Source: Pseudomonadota bacterium
GTDB taxonomy: Bacteria > Pseudomonadota > Gammaproteobacteria > Steroidobacterales > MnTg04
DNA: 64,000 nt
Direction: 5' to 3'
Assembly: GCA_022572885.1 (NCBI GenBank)
Contig: JACZVC010000001.1
Coordinates: 1-64,000 of the forward strand
A program made the translations under genes and the position numbers. The notes under the pieces were generated by a model. That model made no database searches and had not been told where the DNA came from. It saw only the letters and a list, made by a program, of their open reading frames with translations. Numbering within the stretch: position 1 is the stretch's first letter; the number at the start of each line of letters is the position of its first letter. Shown here in pieces: positions 39,065 through 48,862 of this stretch.

Positions 39065-40507
39065 TCAACCGGTGCCACCGACGGTAAGACCATCGATGCG
39101 CAGCGTCGGCTGGCCGACGCCAACCGGGATCGATTGCCCGTCTTTGCCACAAACTCCAACCCCACCATCGAGTTTCAGGTCGTTGCCGACCATGCTGACG
39201 CGCGTCAACACGTCGGGGCCATTGCCAATTAGCGTCGCTCCCTTGATCGGGGTCGTCTTGCGCCCTTTTTCGATCAACCAGGCTTCGTTCGCGCTGAACA
39301 CAAACTTTCCGGACGTGATATCCACCTGGCCGCCGGCAAAATTTGACGCATAAATACCCTTTTCGACCGAGGCGATGATTTCCTCATGCTCGTGCGGGCC
39401 CGGCAACATGAAAGTATTGGTCATTCTGGGCAACGGAATGTGGGCGTACGATTCACGGCGGCCGTTGCCGGTCGATTTCTGACCCATCAGCCGAGCGTTG
39501 AGCTTGTCCTGCAGATAAGAAACCAGGACGCCATTTTCAATAAGGATATTACGCTGGGTCGGCGTGCCCTCGTCATCCATGTTCAGCGAGCCCCGGCGAC
39601 CGGCCAAAGTGCCGTCATCGACAACCGTGCATAATTCGTTGGCGACCCGCTCGCCGATCCGGCCAGAAAAAGCGGAAGTGCCCTTGCGGTTGAAATCGCC
39701 TTCCAGCCCGTGGCCTATCGCTTCATGCAACAGGACACCCGGCCAGCCTGGACCAAGCACGACAGTCATGGTGCCCGCGGGAGCGGGTTTTGCCTCAAGA
39801 TTCATGCTGGCCTGCCGGACCACCTCCTGCGCAAGGTTCTCCGGCCCACCATCAGCGAATAATTGCCGGTAATCGTAACGACCGCCAATCCCGCCATAGC
39901 CTTGCTCTCTTTGCCCGTCCTGTTCCAGGATAACGGAGATATTCAGGCGCACCAGCGGCCTGACGTCGGCGCTCAAGGTGCCATCGCTGCCGACAACCAG
40001 CACCACTTCGTGCAAACCGGAAATACTGGCAATAACCTGCTGAACCCTGTGGTCTATAGCCCTGGTGGTCCGGTCTATCGCTTCCAGAAAGGCAATTTTC
40101 TCCTTGTCCTCGAGCGAATCGATCGGGTCGATCGGCAGGTAGAGCTGCCGCTTGCCGCTGCTTTGCCATGCCTGAACCCGCCCTGATCCGCCTGACCTGG
40201 CGATCGCTCTTGCCGCATCGGAGGCCTGGGTGAGCGCCGGCAACAGGATTTCGTCGGAATAGGCAAACCCGGTTTTTTCGCCGCTGATCGCACGCACGCC
40301 GACACCCTGGTCGATACTCTGCGTGCCCTCTTTAACGATTCCGTCTTCCAGTACCCAGGATTCGTGCCGTGAATGCTGGAAATACAAATCGCAGTAATCG
40401 ATGTCGGGGCCACTAAGCCTGGCCAGCAAACCGATCAGGTGATCGTCTTCCAGGCCCGACGGTTCCAGGATTCGCTCGCGCGCTATTTGTAATGCCTTTT
40501 CGCTCAT
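39065..40507 (-). CDS. tldD: TldD metalloprotease subunit
   Basis: The protein has 480 residues (481 in E. coli). It is the catalytic partner of PmbA/TldE. The zinc-binding HExxxH is seen in [16 protein letters not shown], with the downstream Cys in [12 protein letters not shown] typical of TldD. GDDEGTP-type residues ([18 protein letters not shown]) form the other conserved strip. It cleaves unfolded peptides inside the TldD/E chamber and is cytoplasmic. Its ATG overlaps the stop of the nitrilase gene by four bases (ATGA), so it ends the long minus-strand cluster that starts with miaB. Confidence 0.97.
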   Translation of the reverse strand: MSEKALQIARERILEPSGLEDDHLIGLLARLSGPDIDYCDLYFQHSRHESWVLEDGIVKEGTQSIDQGVGVRAISGEKTGFAYSDEILLPALTQASDAARAIARSGGSGRVQAWQSSGKRQLYLPIDPIDSLEDKEKIAFLEAIDRTTRAIDHRVQQVIASISGLHEVVLVVGSDGTLSADVRPLVRLNISVILEQDGQREQGYGGIGGRYDYRQLFADGGPENLAQEVVRQASMNLEAKPAPAGTMTVVLGPGWPGVLLHEAIGHGLEGDFNRKGTSAFSGRIGERVANELCTVVDDGTLAGRRGSLNMDDEGTPTQRNILIENGVLVSYLQDKLNARLMGQKSTGNGRRESYAHIPLPRMTNTFMLPGPHEHEEIIASVEKGIYASNFAGGQVDITSGKFVFSANEAWLIEKGRKTTPIKGATLIGNGPDVLTRVSMVGNDLKLDGGVGVCGKDGQSIPVGVGQPTLRIDGLTVGGTG

Positions 40508-41337
40508 CCGTAATTATTATCCAGTCGTCCGTGGGTCAGCACCGGAAATCGTTGCCGAATCTTTTTGAGCTCATCGATGTTTATTGCCGCGATCAAGACC
40601 CCGGGTTCCTTGTCCATCTCAGCGTTAACGGCACCCCAGGGGTCTACCAGCATGCTGTGCCCCCAGGTCTCTCGTCCGTTTTCATGGCGACCGCCATGCG
40701 CAGCCGCAGCAACATAACACAGGCTCTCGATCGCACGTGCCCGCAGCAGTATTTCCCAGTGCGCCTCCCCGGTTCCCGCGGTAAAAGCGGCCGGCAGGGC
40801 CAGGACTTCCATACCCTGATCCATCAGCCGCATGAACAGCGCCGGGAAACGAATATCATAGCAGACTGCCAGACCGAGCCGGCCAACCGGCGTATCCACG
40901 CAAACAGCCTTGCTGCCGGCGTGGGTATGGGCGGACTCGTGGTATGCCTCTTCTCGCCCGGGGATGCCCACGTCGAAAAGGTGAATCTTGTCGTAACGGG
41001 CTACCTGGTTGCCTTTGGAGTCGATGACCAGGCAACTGGCTGCCGGCGGACGATCCGCAGATTCGTAGTCGTTGTCGAGCAGCGGGATGGTACCGGCAAC
41101 CAGCCAGATGCCGTTGTTTCTTGCCTGCTCCGACAGGAAATCCTGTAACGGTCCGGCACCAGGCGCTTCGGCGATTTCGCGCCGCTGCGACTCATTTGCC
41201 ATCAGCGCAAAGTTTTCCGGCAATATCGCCAGCGTGGCGCCCTGTGCCGCCGCCTGCGCCAGGTATGCCGCCGCATCCTGGAGGTTAGCTGCAACTTTCC
41301 CACCACTGCGCATCTGGATTAGCGCTATCTTGCTCAT
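40504..41337 (-). CDS. Nitrilase-superfamily amidohydrolase (Nit1/YbeM-like)
   Basis: The protein has 277 residues. The Glu-Lys-Cys catalytic triad is visible: Glu in [10 protein letters not shown], Lys in [11 protein letters not shown], and Cys in [14 protein letters not shown]. The sequence best fits the Nit1/deaminated-glutathione amidase group, which repairs transaminated glutathione. The cytoplasmic enzyme needs no cofactor. Other carbon-nitrogen hydrolases such as omega-amidase remain possible. It lies between yhdP and tldD, the same position as in Pseudomonas, 17 bases after yhdP. Confidence 0.92.
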   Translation of the reverse strand: MSKIALIQMRSGGKVAANLQDAAAYLAQAAAQGATLAILPENFALMANESQRREIAEAPGAGPLQDFLSEQARNNGIWLVAGTIPLLDNDYESADRPPAASCLVIDSKGNQVARYDKIHLFDVGIPGREEAYHESAHTHAGSKAVCVDTPVGRLGLAVCYDIRFPALFMRLMDQGMEVLALPAAFTAGTGEAHWEILLRARAIESLCYVAAAAHGGRHENGRETWGHSMLVDPWGAVNAEMDKEPGVLIAAINIDELKKIRQRFPVLTHGRLDNNYG

Positions 41338-41354
41338 CTGCGTCTAGTCGGGGT

Positions 41355-44300
41355 TCAACCGCTTTCGCTGGTCGATGCGTTTGCGACCTCGGTTTCCGCG
41401 TTCACCGGTTCGATCAGCGGGTCATCCCAGCTACCGGTTATCCGGTAGTAGCCCTGGGACAAGTCGTCCAGCGGTTTCTGGAACATCTTCGACAGCAACC
41501 AGACGGCGGCGCCGACCGCCGGTCCACCGGCGAGCGCCCCGGCCACCGGCAGCGTGTTGCCGATGCTGGCGGTAACCACCGCGGTCTGGTCGTAATCCCG
41601 GGTCCCCAGACCGGTTCGCCCCACCAAAACGGCCTTGGCGGTCGGGCCATCCAGGGTCAGGTTGTTGGTAAAGGCATCGCCATCACGCAGTACATAGTCC
41701 CCGCTAAGCCGGTCGAAGGACAACCCCGCCGCGAACACGTCGCTGAAATCCAGGGCGAGACGCCGTGGCAAAGCCGTGATACTGAGCAAACCCAGCAGCT
41801 TGCCGGCGCCCGGTTCTAGATCCCGGAGTTCTCCGTTGCGGAAATCCATGCTGATATTGCCGGATATCACTGGCAGAAAATCATCGTTGGGGGCCCCCGG
41901 CCAGTAAACCTGCAGACTGACGTCGCCCTTTTTGGCTCGCAACGACCGCATCATGTTCAGATCTTCCAGGGCGGCGCTAAGATCATTCGATTCGAGCACC
42001 AGGTCCAGCTGCGTCTCCTCGCCACTTTCAAGATACAACCAGCTCGCGTTGCCTGTCCCCTTCATCGATTTCGTTTCAAACTCCAGGTGCTCGACGACGA
42101 TTCCACCGATACTGCGCCTGGCGCTGGCGGTTGCTTTCCCGAGCCGCATGTCGGTGAGCCTGAAGTCGGCGACGACGATATCCGCCCCTGGAATGTTTCT
42201 CGGATCGACCAGGTGGCGATTGCCCCCATCCTCCGCAACGATTTTTTCTGTCAGCCAGACCCGCTGCATGTCGGCCGTTACGTTTGCTTCATTCAGCCGG
42301 TATGGAATCTCCATCGCCCCCTCTAATGCTTCGCCCGTTACCGCGAGCAACCACCGATCTTCCGAGCGCCGCATATTCAAACCCAGCGCTCCGAACTCAA
42401 AGCCGATAGCGCGGCCTTGCCCGATCGAAACATCGATCTCGCGCACGATGGTATGCAACTCCACCCCGGACTCACCGCCGTCCGGGTCGTTCAGGCTCAG
42501 CCATTCGCCCAGATCGGCGTGGGGCAGGTATCCGCGGACCAGCAGCCCCGGTTCATCGGGCAAGGTGGCCCCGCCGTCGGTGGTCACCATCCCGGTCATG
42601 ATCCGCCAGGATTCACCAGGCTCGTGGGTCAGCCGCAAGGCAGCACTGATGCCCGGTTCGTACTCGATCATCAGGTCCATCAGCCTGTCGGGCAGCAATT
42701 CCAAATAGAGCAGCAGCGACCGGCTCGCCGCGGTTTTTTTCAGCGGTTCGGGCCAATCCAGAATCATGCCTTCGAGATTGCTTTCGACCCGCAGGAGAAA
42801 ATTGCCGCCGCCACTGGTCGCCACGGTCGCGTTCGCCCGATAGGCCGCCGTGCCGCTTGCCAAGGATGCTAGCGGCACGCCGAGACGAGCAAAATCGTCA
42901 CCGTCTATATGACCATCCATACTGATCACCGCCAGTATTCTGTTCGGTGTCAGCTGAGGCTCGATGCTGATCTGTACCGGGTAATCCAGGAAGCGCGCCT
43001 CCAGCCGTTCGGCGGTGATCAGCTTATCGTCTATGCGCAGGCTGCCGTTGATTTGCGAAAACCCCGGTTCGAGTCCATCGATATCCAGGGTGCCGTTTTT
43101 GATTTCGATCCCCAGCCTGACCTCCAGGTCGGAAATATCTCGCAGGTTAAGCTGCAACTCCAGATCGATCTCGTCGTGGCCGGAAACGGTAAACAACTCC
43201 ACCGGCTCGCCCAGCAAATCCGCCAGGGGACTTTGCAGCACAAACTGCCAGGTGTCTTCCATGCGGCCCCCGATGTTCGCCTGCAGCTCGAGTACCGGCA
43301 GCGCCAAGTCCTCGATCCCCACCGTTATTGCCCGCACCTGAGTTCCCAGTGCCTGGCCGCCCTCACCATGAGCGCTGAACCTGGATCCTGAAAAGCTGGC
43401 TTGCAAATTGAGGCCGCTAACGACAGGCCAGTCATCGCCATATTGAAGCTTGAGATCCTGTAGCGGAAACTCCGCGCTAAAAATACCTTCGCCATTTCGA
43501 AAAGGAATCTTTTGCAATGGCCCATCGATTACCAGTTTTGCCTCGGGGATGAACCCATCCAGTAATGCGCTGTCCAGCCACAGCACAAGGTTTTCGCTCA
43601 TGACGCCGGTTGGCAGTAGCCCCGGAATATATGACACATGCAGATCGCTGATTTGTGTGGTCAACTGAATTTGCGGCTCACCGCTCCGGGGCCAGTCGAT
43701 GCTCGCCGAGGTAACCACCTCCATGGCCTGGTGCCGCATCGTCAGATCCCTTGCCAAAACCCGCAGACCCCCCGCCTGCCGCTGCCACTCCAACTCGCCA
43801 GTGACAGAATCGAACAGCTGCGGAGTACGAAACAGCCACGGAGCATCCAGCTCCAGCCCTTGACTGTGCAGGATGATTGTCCCGCCATTGTTTTCGGCGG
43901 TCAGCGTTCCCGACAGGCCGCGCACGCCCGGCAGGCCGCGCTGCGCCGACATCGCCAAGCCTTCAAATTCCGTGCTGAACCGGTATTCGCCCGCTCCCTC
44001 AGCGCGATCGCTGTAGTTCAACGACAGGTTGCGCAAGCGCCCTGCGGGCCGCAACGCCAGCAACCAATCCTTGATCTGCGTGTCGGGTAGCCAGCCCGCC
44101 AGCACCGCGAGCTCCTCGATGCCCACAAAACTGGCGCTAAGGTTTATTTCATGGCCCGCTGCGCCTGGCTCATCGCCGGATTCCGCTGCCGGCAGATCCA
44201 GGTAATCGAGCCGAACATCGCTCTTTTCCCAACCCCTGCCTGCCTGCTCAAGTCGAAAACCCCTGGCGGCGGCCGACCAGCCGTTGCCCAGCCTGTCCAA

Positions 44301-45206
44301 TTCGAGCCGGCCGTCTATCGCCTCGTAGGCAATCGATGCCACCGACTCCGGTGCGAGAAATATTCTGGCGTCGGCAAGGTCCGCCCGGACGCTGGCATGC
44401 TGCAACTCGCCGCCCTCTACAAATACATGCAAACTTATGTCACCGCTGCCTTCCTCGATCACCCGGTAGCGCTCCGGCGTCAGTTGCGACAGATTCGAAA
44501 GGTTTAGCTGGGTCGCCTGAACATGCGCCTGCCACTGCTGGATATCCTGACCGGCAGTGATATCGTGCATTTCCACATGCCAGGAAAGCGACTCACCGAG
44601 ATCATCGGGCAGTTCGACTCTGCCGTTGATAACGATGTTCTGGCCGTCATTTTCCAGCTGCAATTCGACATCGCGGAAACTCCACGGCCCGAGTTCGTTT
44701 TTCAGATCTTCAATGACAAAATCAGTATGCGTGAGTTCGAATATACCGACCGGGAATTCCGTCGCGCGCAGACCCTCTCCGGAACCGGTGCCTGGTGTTT
44801 CCAAGCCCTGGATCCGCGTCACACCGTCGCGTGTCCGTTCCAGCCTGATGCTGGCGCCATCCAGAGATACCCGGGTCGCGCTGAATTTTCTGTCCCTGAT
44901 CAGGGCGATCAGATCGATAGTGACCCCGCCCCTGCGCGCGCGAACCAGCACCGCACCGGTGTCCGGGTCCAGCACTCTTGCATCATAGAAAATCAGCTCC
45001 GGCCCATTCAAGCGCAGGCGCGCGTCCACCGAACCAAAACGCACCGGTAAGCCAACGGCGATACTGGCCTTCTCCTCGAGATCGGCGCGATATTCGGGAA
45101 GCTGGGCCGCGGCCAGCCGGAACAGGCCAAGCAATATGGCCAGACCGATGACCAATATTGCCACCAGTGTGGCCAGCCAGTTGAATATTCTTCGTCTCAA
45201 AGTCAT
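41355..45206 (-). CDS. yhdP: AsmA-like envelope lipid-transport protein YhdP
   Basis: The protein has 1283 residues, similar to E. coli YhdP (1266). One N-terminal membrane helix (LATLVAILVIGLAILLGLF) anchors it in the inner membrane. The rest is a long periplasmic repeat structure (DUF3971 and AsmA-like C region), thought to form a hydrophobic groove bridging the envelope for phospholipid transport to the outer membrane. The C-terminal part (FRNGELRDLEPGAGKLLGLLSITALPRRLALDF) is the most conserved. It is translated 16 bases after rng, in the familiar maf-rng-yhdP order. The pairing with tldD downstream is also conserved. Confidence 0.94.
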   Translation of the reverse strand: MTLRRRIFNWLATLVAILVIGLAILLGLFRLAAAQLPEYRADLEEKASIAVGLPVRFGSVDARLRLNGPELIFYDARVLDPDTGAVLVRARRGGVTIDLIALIRDRKFSATRVSLDGASIRLERTRDGVTRIQGLETPGTGSGEGLRATEFPVGIFELTHTDFVIEDLKNELGPWSFRDVELQLENDGQNIVINGRVELPDDLGESLSWHVEMHDITAGQDIQQWQAHVQATQLNLSNLSQLTPERYRVIEEGSGDISLHVFVEGGELQHASVRADLADARIFLAPESVASIAYEAIDGRLELDRLGNGWSAAARGFRLEQAGRGWEKSDVRLDYLDLPAAESGDEPGAAGHEINLSASFVGIEELAVLAGWLPDTQIKDWLLALRPAGRLRNLSLNYSDRAEGAGEYRFSTEFEGLAMSAQRGLPGVRGLSGTLTAENNGGTIILHSQGLELDAPWLFRTPQLFDSVTGELEWQRQAGGLRVLARDLTMRHQAMEVVTSASIDWPRSGEPQIQLTTQISDLHVSYIPGLLPTGVMSENLVLWLDSALLDGFIPEAKLVIDGPLQKIPFRNGEGIFSAEFPLQDLKLQYGDDWPVVSGLNLQASFSGSRFSAHGEGGQALGTQVRAITVGIEDLALPVLELQANIGGRMEDTWQFVLQSPLADLLGEPVELFTVSGHDEIDLELQLNLRDISDLEVRLGIEIKNGTLDIDGLEPGFSQINGSLRIDDKLITAERLEARFLDYPVQISIEPQLTPNRILAVISMDGHIDGDDFARLGVPLASLASGTAAYRANATVATSGGGNFLLRVESNLEGMILDWPEPLKKTAASRSLLLYLELLPDRLMDLMIEYEPGISAALRLTHEPGESWRIMTGMVTTDGGATLPDEPGLLVRGYLPHADLGEWLSLNDPDGGESGVELHTIVREIDVSIGQGRAIGFEFGALGLNMRRSEDRWLLAVTGEALEGAMEIPYRLNEANVTADMQRVWLTEKIVAEDGGNRHLVDPRNIPGADIVVADFRLTDMRLGKATASARRSIGGIVVEHLEFETKSMKGTGNASWLYLESGEETQLDLVLESNDLSAALEDLNMMRSLRAKKGDVSLQVYWPGAPNDDFLPVISGNISMDFRNGELRDLEPGAGKLLGLLSITALPRRLALDFSDVFAAGLSFDRLSGDYVLRDGDAFTNNLTLDGPTAKAVLVGRTGLGTRDYDQTAVVTASIGNTLPVAGALAGGPAVGAAVWLLSKMFQKPLDDLSQGYYRITGSWDDPLIEPVNAETEVANASTSESG

Positions 45207-45222
45207 GGCGCAAACAACGGTC

Positions 45223-46689
45223 TCACATCAACACGACGTCGAACTGGTCCTGCGCATACAGCGATTCGCTTTGCAGCCGAATCGGCTTGCCGGTGAACTG
45301 TTCCAGCTCTGCCAGGCTCGCCGATTCCTCGTCGACCAGTAATTCGATGACTTCCGGGCACGCCAGCACCAACAATTCCTGGAAATCGAATTGCCGGTTC
45401 TGGCGCAGTATTTCCCGGAATATCTCGTAACATATCGTTTCCGGTGTTTTTAAAAAACCACGACCGTCACAACTTGGACAAGCGTGGCAAAGCACATGTT
45501 CAAGGCTCTCCCGGATTCTTTTGCGTGTCATTTCGACCAGGCCAAGCTCGGAAATCGTGCCGATATTGTTTCTCGCGTGGTCCCTGGCCAGTGACTTCTC
45601 CAGTGCCTGCAGTACCTGCGAGCGATGCTCCGGTTCGTCCATATCGATAAAATCGAGAATAATGATGCCCCCCAGATTTCTGAGCCGCAGTTGCCGGGCA
45701 ATCGCAACCGTGGCTTCGAGATTGGTACGGAAAGTCGTCTCCTCGAGATTTCTATGACCGACATAGCCACCGGTGTTGACGTCTATCGTCGTCATCGCCT
45801 CGGTCTGATCGATCACCAGGTAACCGCCGGATTTCAACGGTACGGTACGGCCCAGGGATCGCTGGATTTCGTCTTCGATGCTGTACAGGTCAAAAATCGG
45901 CCGTTCGTCCGGGTATTCTTCGATGCGCGGCGCCAGTTCGGGAATAAAAGTCGCGGCAAATTCCTTCATCTTGCGCAGGCTGCCGGCAGAGTCTACGCGT
46001 ATGCGTTCCATATCGTCGCCAAGCAGGTCACGGAGTATCCGCAGCGGCAGATCGAGATCGGCGTGCACGATTTCTCCGGCAGCGCTGCGCGCGTAGTCTT
46101 TTTCAACGACATCCCAAAGCCGAAGCAGGTACATCATGTCTGCGCGCAGAGCGTCAAAATCGGCGCCCTCGGCTGCCGTCCTGACAATAAACCCTCCTTT
46201 TGGCTGCTCATCCATCATCGTTTCGAGCAGGCTCTTCAGACGCAGTTTCTCTTCCTCGTCCTCGATGCGCGATGAAATGCCGACAGCGTTCCCGCGCGGC
46301 AGATAAACCAGGTAACGCGAGGGAAAGGTGACGAAAGTCGTCAGCCTTGCCCCTTTGCTGCCGAGTGGATCCTTTAGCACCTGTACCAGCAACTCCTGGC
46401 CTTCGCTGACCCGCCTGCGGATATCCTCCGCGCGCGCGTCCCCATTGCCGTCATCCTGGCGGCCGCTGGCTATGTCCGATACATGCAGGAACCCGGTCCG
46501 CGCAAGACCGAGGTCGACAAACGCCGCCTGCATACCCGGCAGAACCCGTGAGACCCGTCCTTTATAGATATTTCCGATCAGCCCGCGACGGCTCGCACGC
46601 TCGATATAGACCTCCTGCACCAGCCCGTTTTCAACGACGGCGGCACGCGTTTCGCGTGGGGAGACATTGACCAGGATTTCCTTAGGCAT
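45223..46689 (-). CDS. rng: Ribonuclease G
   Basis: The protein has 488 residues (E. coli 489). It processes the 5' end of 16S rRNA and decays mRNAs. The N-terminal S1 domain holds RRGLIGNIYKGRVSRVLPGMQAAFVDLG. The catalytic Asp residues lie in TMTTIDVNTGGYVGHRNLEETTF-like and GGIIILDFIDMDEPEHRSQVL. The zinc-link CxxC is in LCHACPSCDGRGFL. It lacks the long C-terminal scaffold of RNase E. It begins eight bases inside the 3' end of maf, so the two are coupled. Upstream in many relatives lie the mre genes; here rlmH is upstream instead. Confidence 0.97.
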   Translation of the reverse strand: MPKEILVNVSPRETRAAVVENGLVQEVYIERASRRGLIGNIYKGRVSRVLPGMQAAFVDLGLARTGFLHVSDIASGRQDDGNGDARAEDIRRRVSEGQELLVQVLKDPLGSKGARLTTFVTFPSRYLVYLPRGNAVGISSRIEDEEEKLRLKSLLETMMDEQPKGGFIVRTAAEGADFDALRADMMYLLRLWDVVEKDYARSAAGEIVHADLDLPLRILRDLLGDDMERIRVDSAGSLRKMKEFAATFIPELAPRIEEYPDERPIFDLYSIEDEIQRSLGRTVPLKSGGYLVIDQTEAMTTIDVNTGGYVGHRNLEETTFRTNLEATVAIARQLRLRNLGGIIILDFIDMDEPEHRSQVLQALEKSLARDHARNNIGTISELGLVEMTRKRIRESLEHVLCHACPSCDGRGFLKTPETICYEIFREILRQNRQFDFQELLVLACPEVIELLVDEESASLAELEQFTGKPIRLQSESLYAQDQFDVVLM

Positions 46690-47290
46690 GATTCACCGGC
46701 CCATGCTGCAAAGCCCAGCCGATGCCAGCCTGCTCAAGCAATTCCACGGTTTCGTATAGCGGCAAGCCCATCACGCCGCTGTAACTGCCGGTGAGGCTTT
46801 TGATGAAGCCGGCGGCGTAGCCCTGGATGGCGTAACCGCCTGCTTTGCCCGCGGGTTCACCGGTTTGCCAATAGCGTTCGATCAGCGCTTCGCTGAGCGG
46901 CCGGATTGTCACCTCGCTGACGCTGAGACGGGTGTCGGTTTTGCCATCGACGGCCATGGCGACCGCAGTAAAAACCTGGTGGCCTTTGCCGGACAAGGCC
47001 TGCAGCATTTCCAGGGCATCCTCCCGGTTCGCCGGCTTGCCAAAAATCCGCCCACCCAAAACGACCGTGGTATCGGCAGCCAGCACGGCGGAATTTTCTT
47101 GTCCGACGCTGCCGGCAACATCTCGCGCCTTTTCGATGGCCAGACGCTCGACATAGACGGCTGGTTTCTCACCGTCGAGGACGGCTTCATCCACAGCGGC
47201 CACCCGACAGGAAAAATCCACGCCGATCTGTCTCAGCAGTTGCTTACGGCGCACTGAGCGCGACGCCAGGTACAGGTATTTGGCAGACAT
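46682..47290 (-). CDS. maf: Maf-type nucleoside triphosphate pyrophosphatase
   Basis: The protein has about 202 residues. It hydrolyses non-canonical or modified NTPs (dTTP/UTP-type Maf). Signatures are YLASRSVRRKQLLRQIGVDF at the start, AADTTVVLGGRIFGKP (with the metal-binding Asp), and GGYAIQGYAAGFIKSLTGSYSGVMGLP. The sequence DTTV fits the YhdE (dTTP/UTP) group. The start at 47290 (MSAKYLYLASRS) is set by homology; the frame extends upstream into the rlmH end without support. It lies 43 bases downstream of rlmH and overlaps rng by eight bases. Confidence 0.95.
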   Translation of the reverse strand: MSAKYLYLASRSVRRKQLLRQIGVDFSCRVAAVDEAVLDGEKPAVYVERLAIEKARDVAGSVGQENSAVLAADTTVVLGGRIFGKPANREDALEMLQALSGKGHQVFTAVAMAVDGKTDTRLSVSEVTIRPLSEALIERYWQTGEPAGKAGGYAIQGYAAGFIKSLTGSYSGVMGLPLYETVELLEQAGIGWALQHGPVNHA

Positions 47291-47333
47291 TCGGCCAGTT
47301 TGTGGCATCGCAGCGGAGGTGGCAAGCCGTCCG

Positions 47334-47804
47334 TCAGGCGCGGTGGTAGGGGTGGTTATGCAGCAAGCTCCAGGCTCGATAGATTTGCTCGGCCAGCAAC
47401 ACCCGAACCATCCCATGGGGCAAGGTCAGTGCGGACAAGGACAGCTTGAATTCGGCTTTTTGCAAACAGGCAGCGGACAAACCGTCCGGACCGCCAATCA
47501 ACAAGGCGACATTCCGCCCGTCCTGGCGCCATTCCTCGAGACATTTGGCCAGCCCCTCGGTATCCAGCGATTTACCGGTGACCTCAAGGGCGACTACGCG
47601 ATCGCCGGCCGGTACCTGGCGAAGCATGCGCTCGCCCTCGGCCTTCTTGGCCCGGTCACTGGAGGACCGCCGGGTGCGCAAGCCCAGCGGGATTTCCACC
47701 AGTTCCAGCCGGCAGTCACCGCCCAGGCGGCGCGCATACTCCTGGTAACCTTGTTCAACCCATGCCGGCATGCGGGTTCCGGCAGCGATCAGCGTCAGAC
47801 GCAT
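47334..47804 (-). CDS. rlmH: 23S rRNA pseudouridine-1915 N3-methyltransferase
   Basis: The protein has 156 residues (155 in E. coli). It is a SPOUT-fold methyltransferase that modifies pseudouridine 1915 in helix 69 of 23S rRNA. The knot region is plain: VALLIGGPDGLSAACLQKAEFKLSLSALTLPHGMVRVLLAEQIYRAWSLLHNHPYHRA, with GGPDG and the C-terminal HPYHR typical. The start at 47804 (MRLTLIAAGTRMPAWVEQGY) matches the family. It follows rsfS by 14 bases, the conserved pair across bacteria. Confidence 0.97.
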   Translation of the reverse strand: MRLTLIAAGTRMPAWVEQGYQEYARRLGGDCRLELVEIPLGLRTRRSSSDRAKKAEGERMLRQVPAGDRVVALEVTGKSLDTEGLAKCLEEWRQDGRNVALLIGGPDGLSAACLQKAEFKLSLSALTLPHGMVRVLLAEQIYRAWSLLHNHPYHRA

Positions 47805-47818
47805 GGTGCAGCGCCGAT

Positions 47819-48175
47819 CTAGAGACTGGACTGGCCGGCACGCCTGGCCACATCGCTGATTTTCCAGAGTTTCTCCAGGTTATAGAAATCTCTCACCTTC
47901 GGCAGCATCACATGCACCAGCACATCGTTCAGATCAACCAGGATCCAGTCGCCTTGTTGTTCGCCTTCCACGCCCAGGGGTTGGTGCCCGCTTTCCTTGG
48001 CTTTCATGACCACGTCATCGGCCAGCGAGCGCACGTGGCGACTGGATGTTCCGCTGACGATCACCATGGCGTCGGTGATGGTTGTCATGTCGCTGACATC
48101 CAGGATTTCGATATCTTGCCCTTTCAGGTCCTCAAGCGCCTCTACCACAAGGTCGATCAGGTTTTTGGTTTCCAT
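47819..48175 (-). CDS. rsfS: Ribosomal silencing factor RsfS
   Basis: The protein has 118 residues. It binds L14 and blocks joining of the subunits when nutrients are low. The family pattern is clear: LVVEALEDLKGQDIEILDV, TITDAMVIVSGTSSRHVRSLADDV, GEQQGDWILVDLNDVLVHVMLPKVRDFYNLEKLW. The ATG at 48175 has GAGGAG four bases upstream, a strong site, and is preferred over the frame's upstream start. It lies between nadD and rlmH, as in E. coli and Pseudomonas, 27 bases after nadD. Confidence 0.97.
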   Translation of the reverse strand: METKNLIDLVVEALEDLKGQDIEILDVSDMTTITDAMVIVSGTSSRHVRSLADDVVMKAKESGHQPLGVEGEQQGDWILVDLNDVLVHVMLPKVRDFYNLEKLWKISDVARRAGQSSL

Positions 48176-48202
48176 GCAGCTCCTCGGTTTGTACAAACTG
48201 GT

Positions 48203-48862
48203 TCAGCCAGTGCTTTTCACTGGCGTCGATTCGCAATAGCAGCCGGTATCCGCGATTAGTTGCCGGACAGCGTCCGGCATCAAAAAGCGTGGGTCGCCGC
48301 CACTGGCGACCAGCTTTCTCAATCCGGAAGAAGAAATTTCCAGCTGAGTTACGGCGTGTATGTAAATTGACCCGGCCAGCGAGTCGTGCAGCTCGCCGAC
48401 CCGCGCGGTACCACGATCAACCAGCAACTCGCCCAGCGGTCCCAGGCCTGGCGCGCGCCAGCCGGGCCGGTGGGCAACGACGACATGGGCCAGGTGAAGA
48501 ATCTCACGCCACTGATACCACTTCGGCAAGCTGAGAAATACGTCCATGCCGACGATCAGGCACAGCGAGCGGCCGGGAAACTCAGCGCGCAATTCGCTGA
48601 GCGTATCGACCGAGTAGGACGGGCCCTGCCGCCTGATTTCGCGGTCATCGACCACAAAGCCATGCTGCGCCTCGGTCGCGGCCGTGACCATGGCCAGGCG
48701 ATGCTCCGCGCTGGCGACTGCCGCCTCGCGGTGCGGTGGTACGCCGCATGGCATAAAGCGAAGTTCGGTCAGGCGCAATGCTTCGACCAGCTCGAACGCC
48801 GTACGCAGGTGCCCGTAATGGATCGGGTCGAAGGTGCCGCCAAAAATTCCGATCGGGTTCAT
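48203..48862 (-). CDS. nadD: Nicotinate-nucleotide adenylyltransferase
   Basis: The protein has 219 residues. It makes deamido-NAD from nicotinate mononucleotide and ATP. The nucleotidyltransferase signature IGIFGGTFDPIHYGHLRTA (with the HxGH motif) opens the protein, and the ISSSGLRKLVASGGDPRFLMP block (ISSTxxR-type) lies near the end. The substrate region MDVFLSLPKWYQWREI is also typical. The start overlaps the holA stop by four bases (ATGA). The neighbours holA and rsfS are the usual ones. Confidence 0.96.
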   Translation of the reverse strand: MNPIGIFGGTFDPIHYGHLRTAFELVEALRLTELRFMPCGVPPHREAAVASAEHRLAMVTAATEAQHGFVVDDREIRRQGPSYSVDTLSELRAEFPGRSLCLIVGMDVFLSLPKWYQWREILHLAHVVVAHRPGWRAPGLGPLGELLVDRGTARVGELHDSLAGSIYIHAVTQLEISSSGLRKLVASGGDPRFLMPDAVRQLIADTGCYCESTPVKSTG

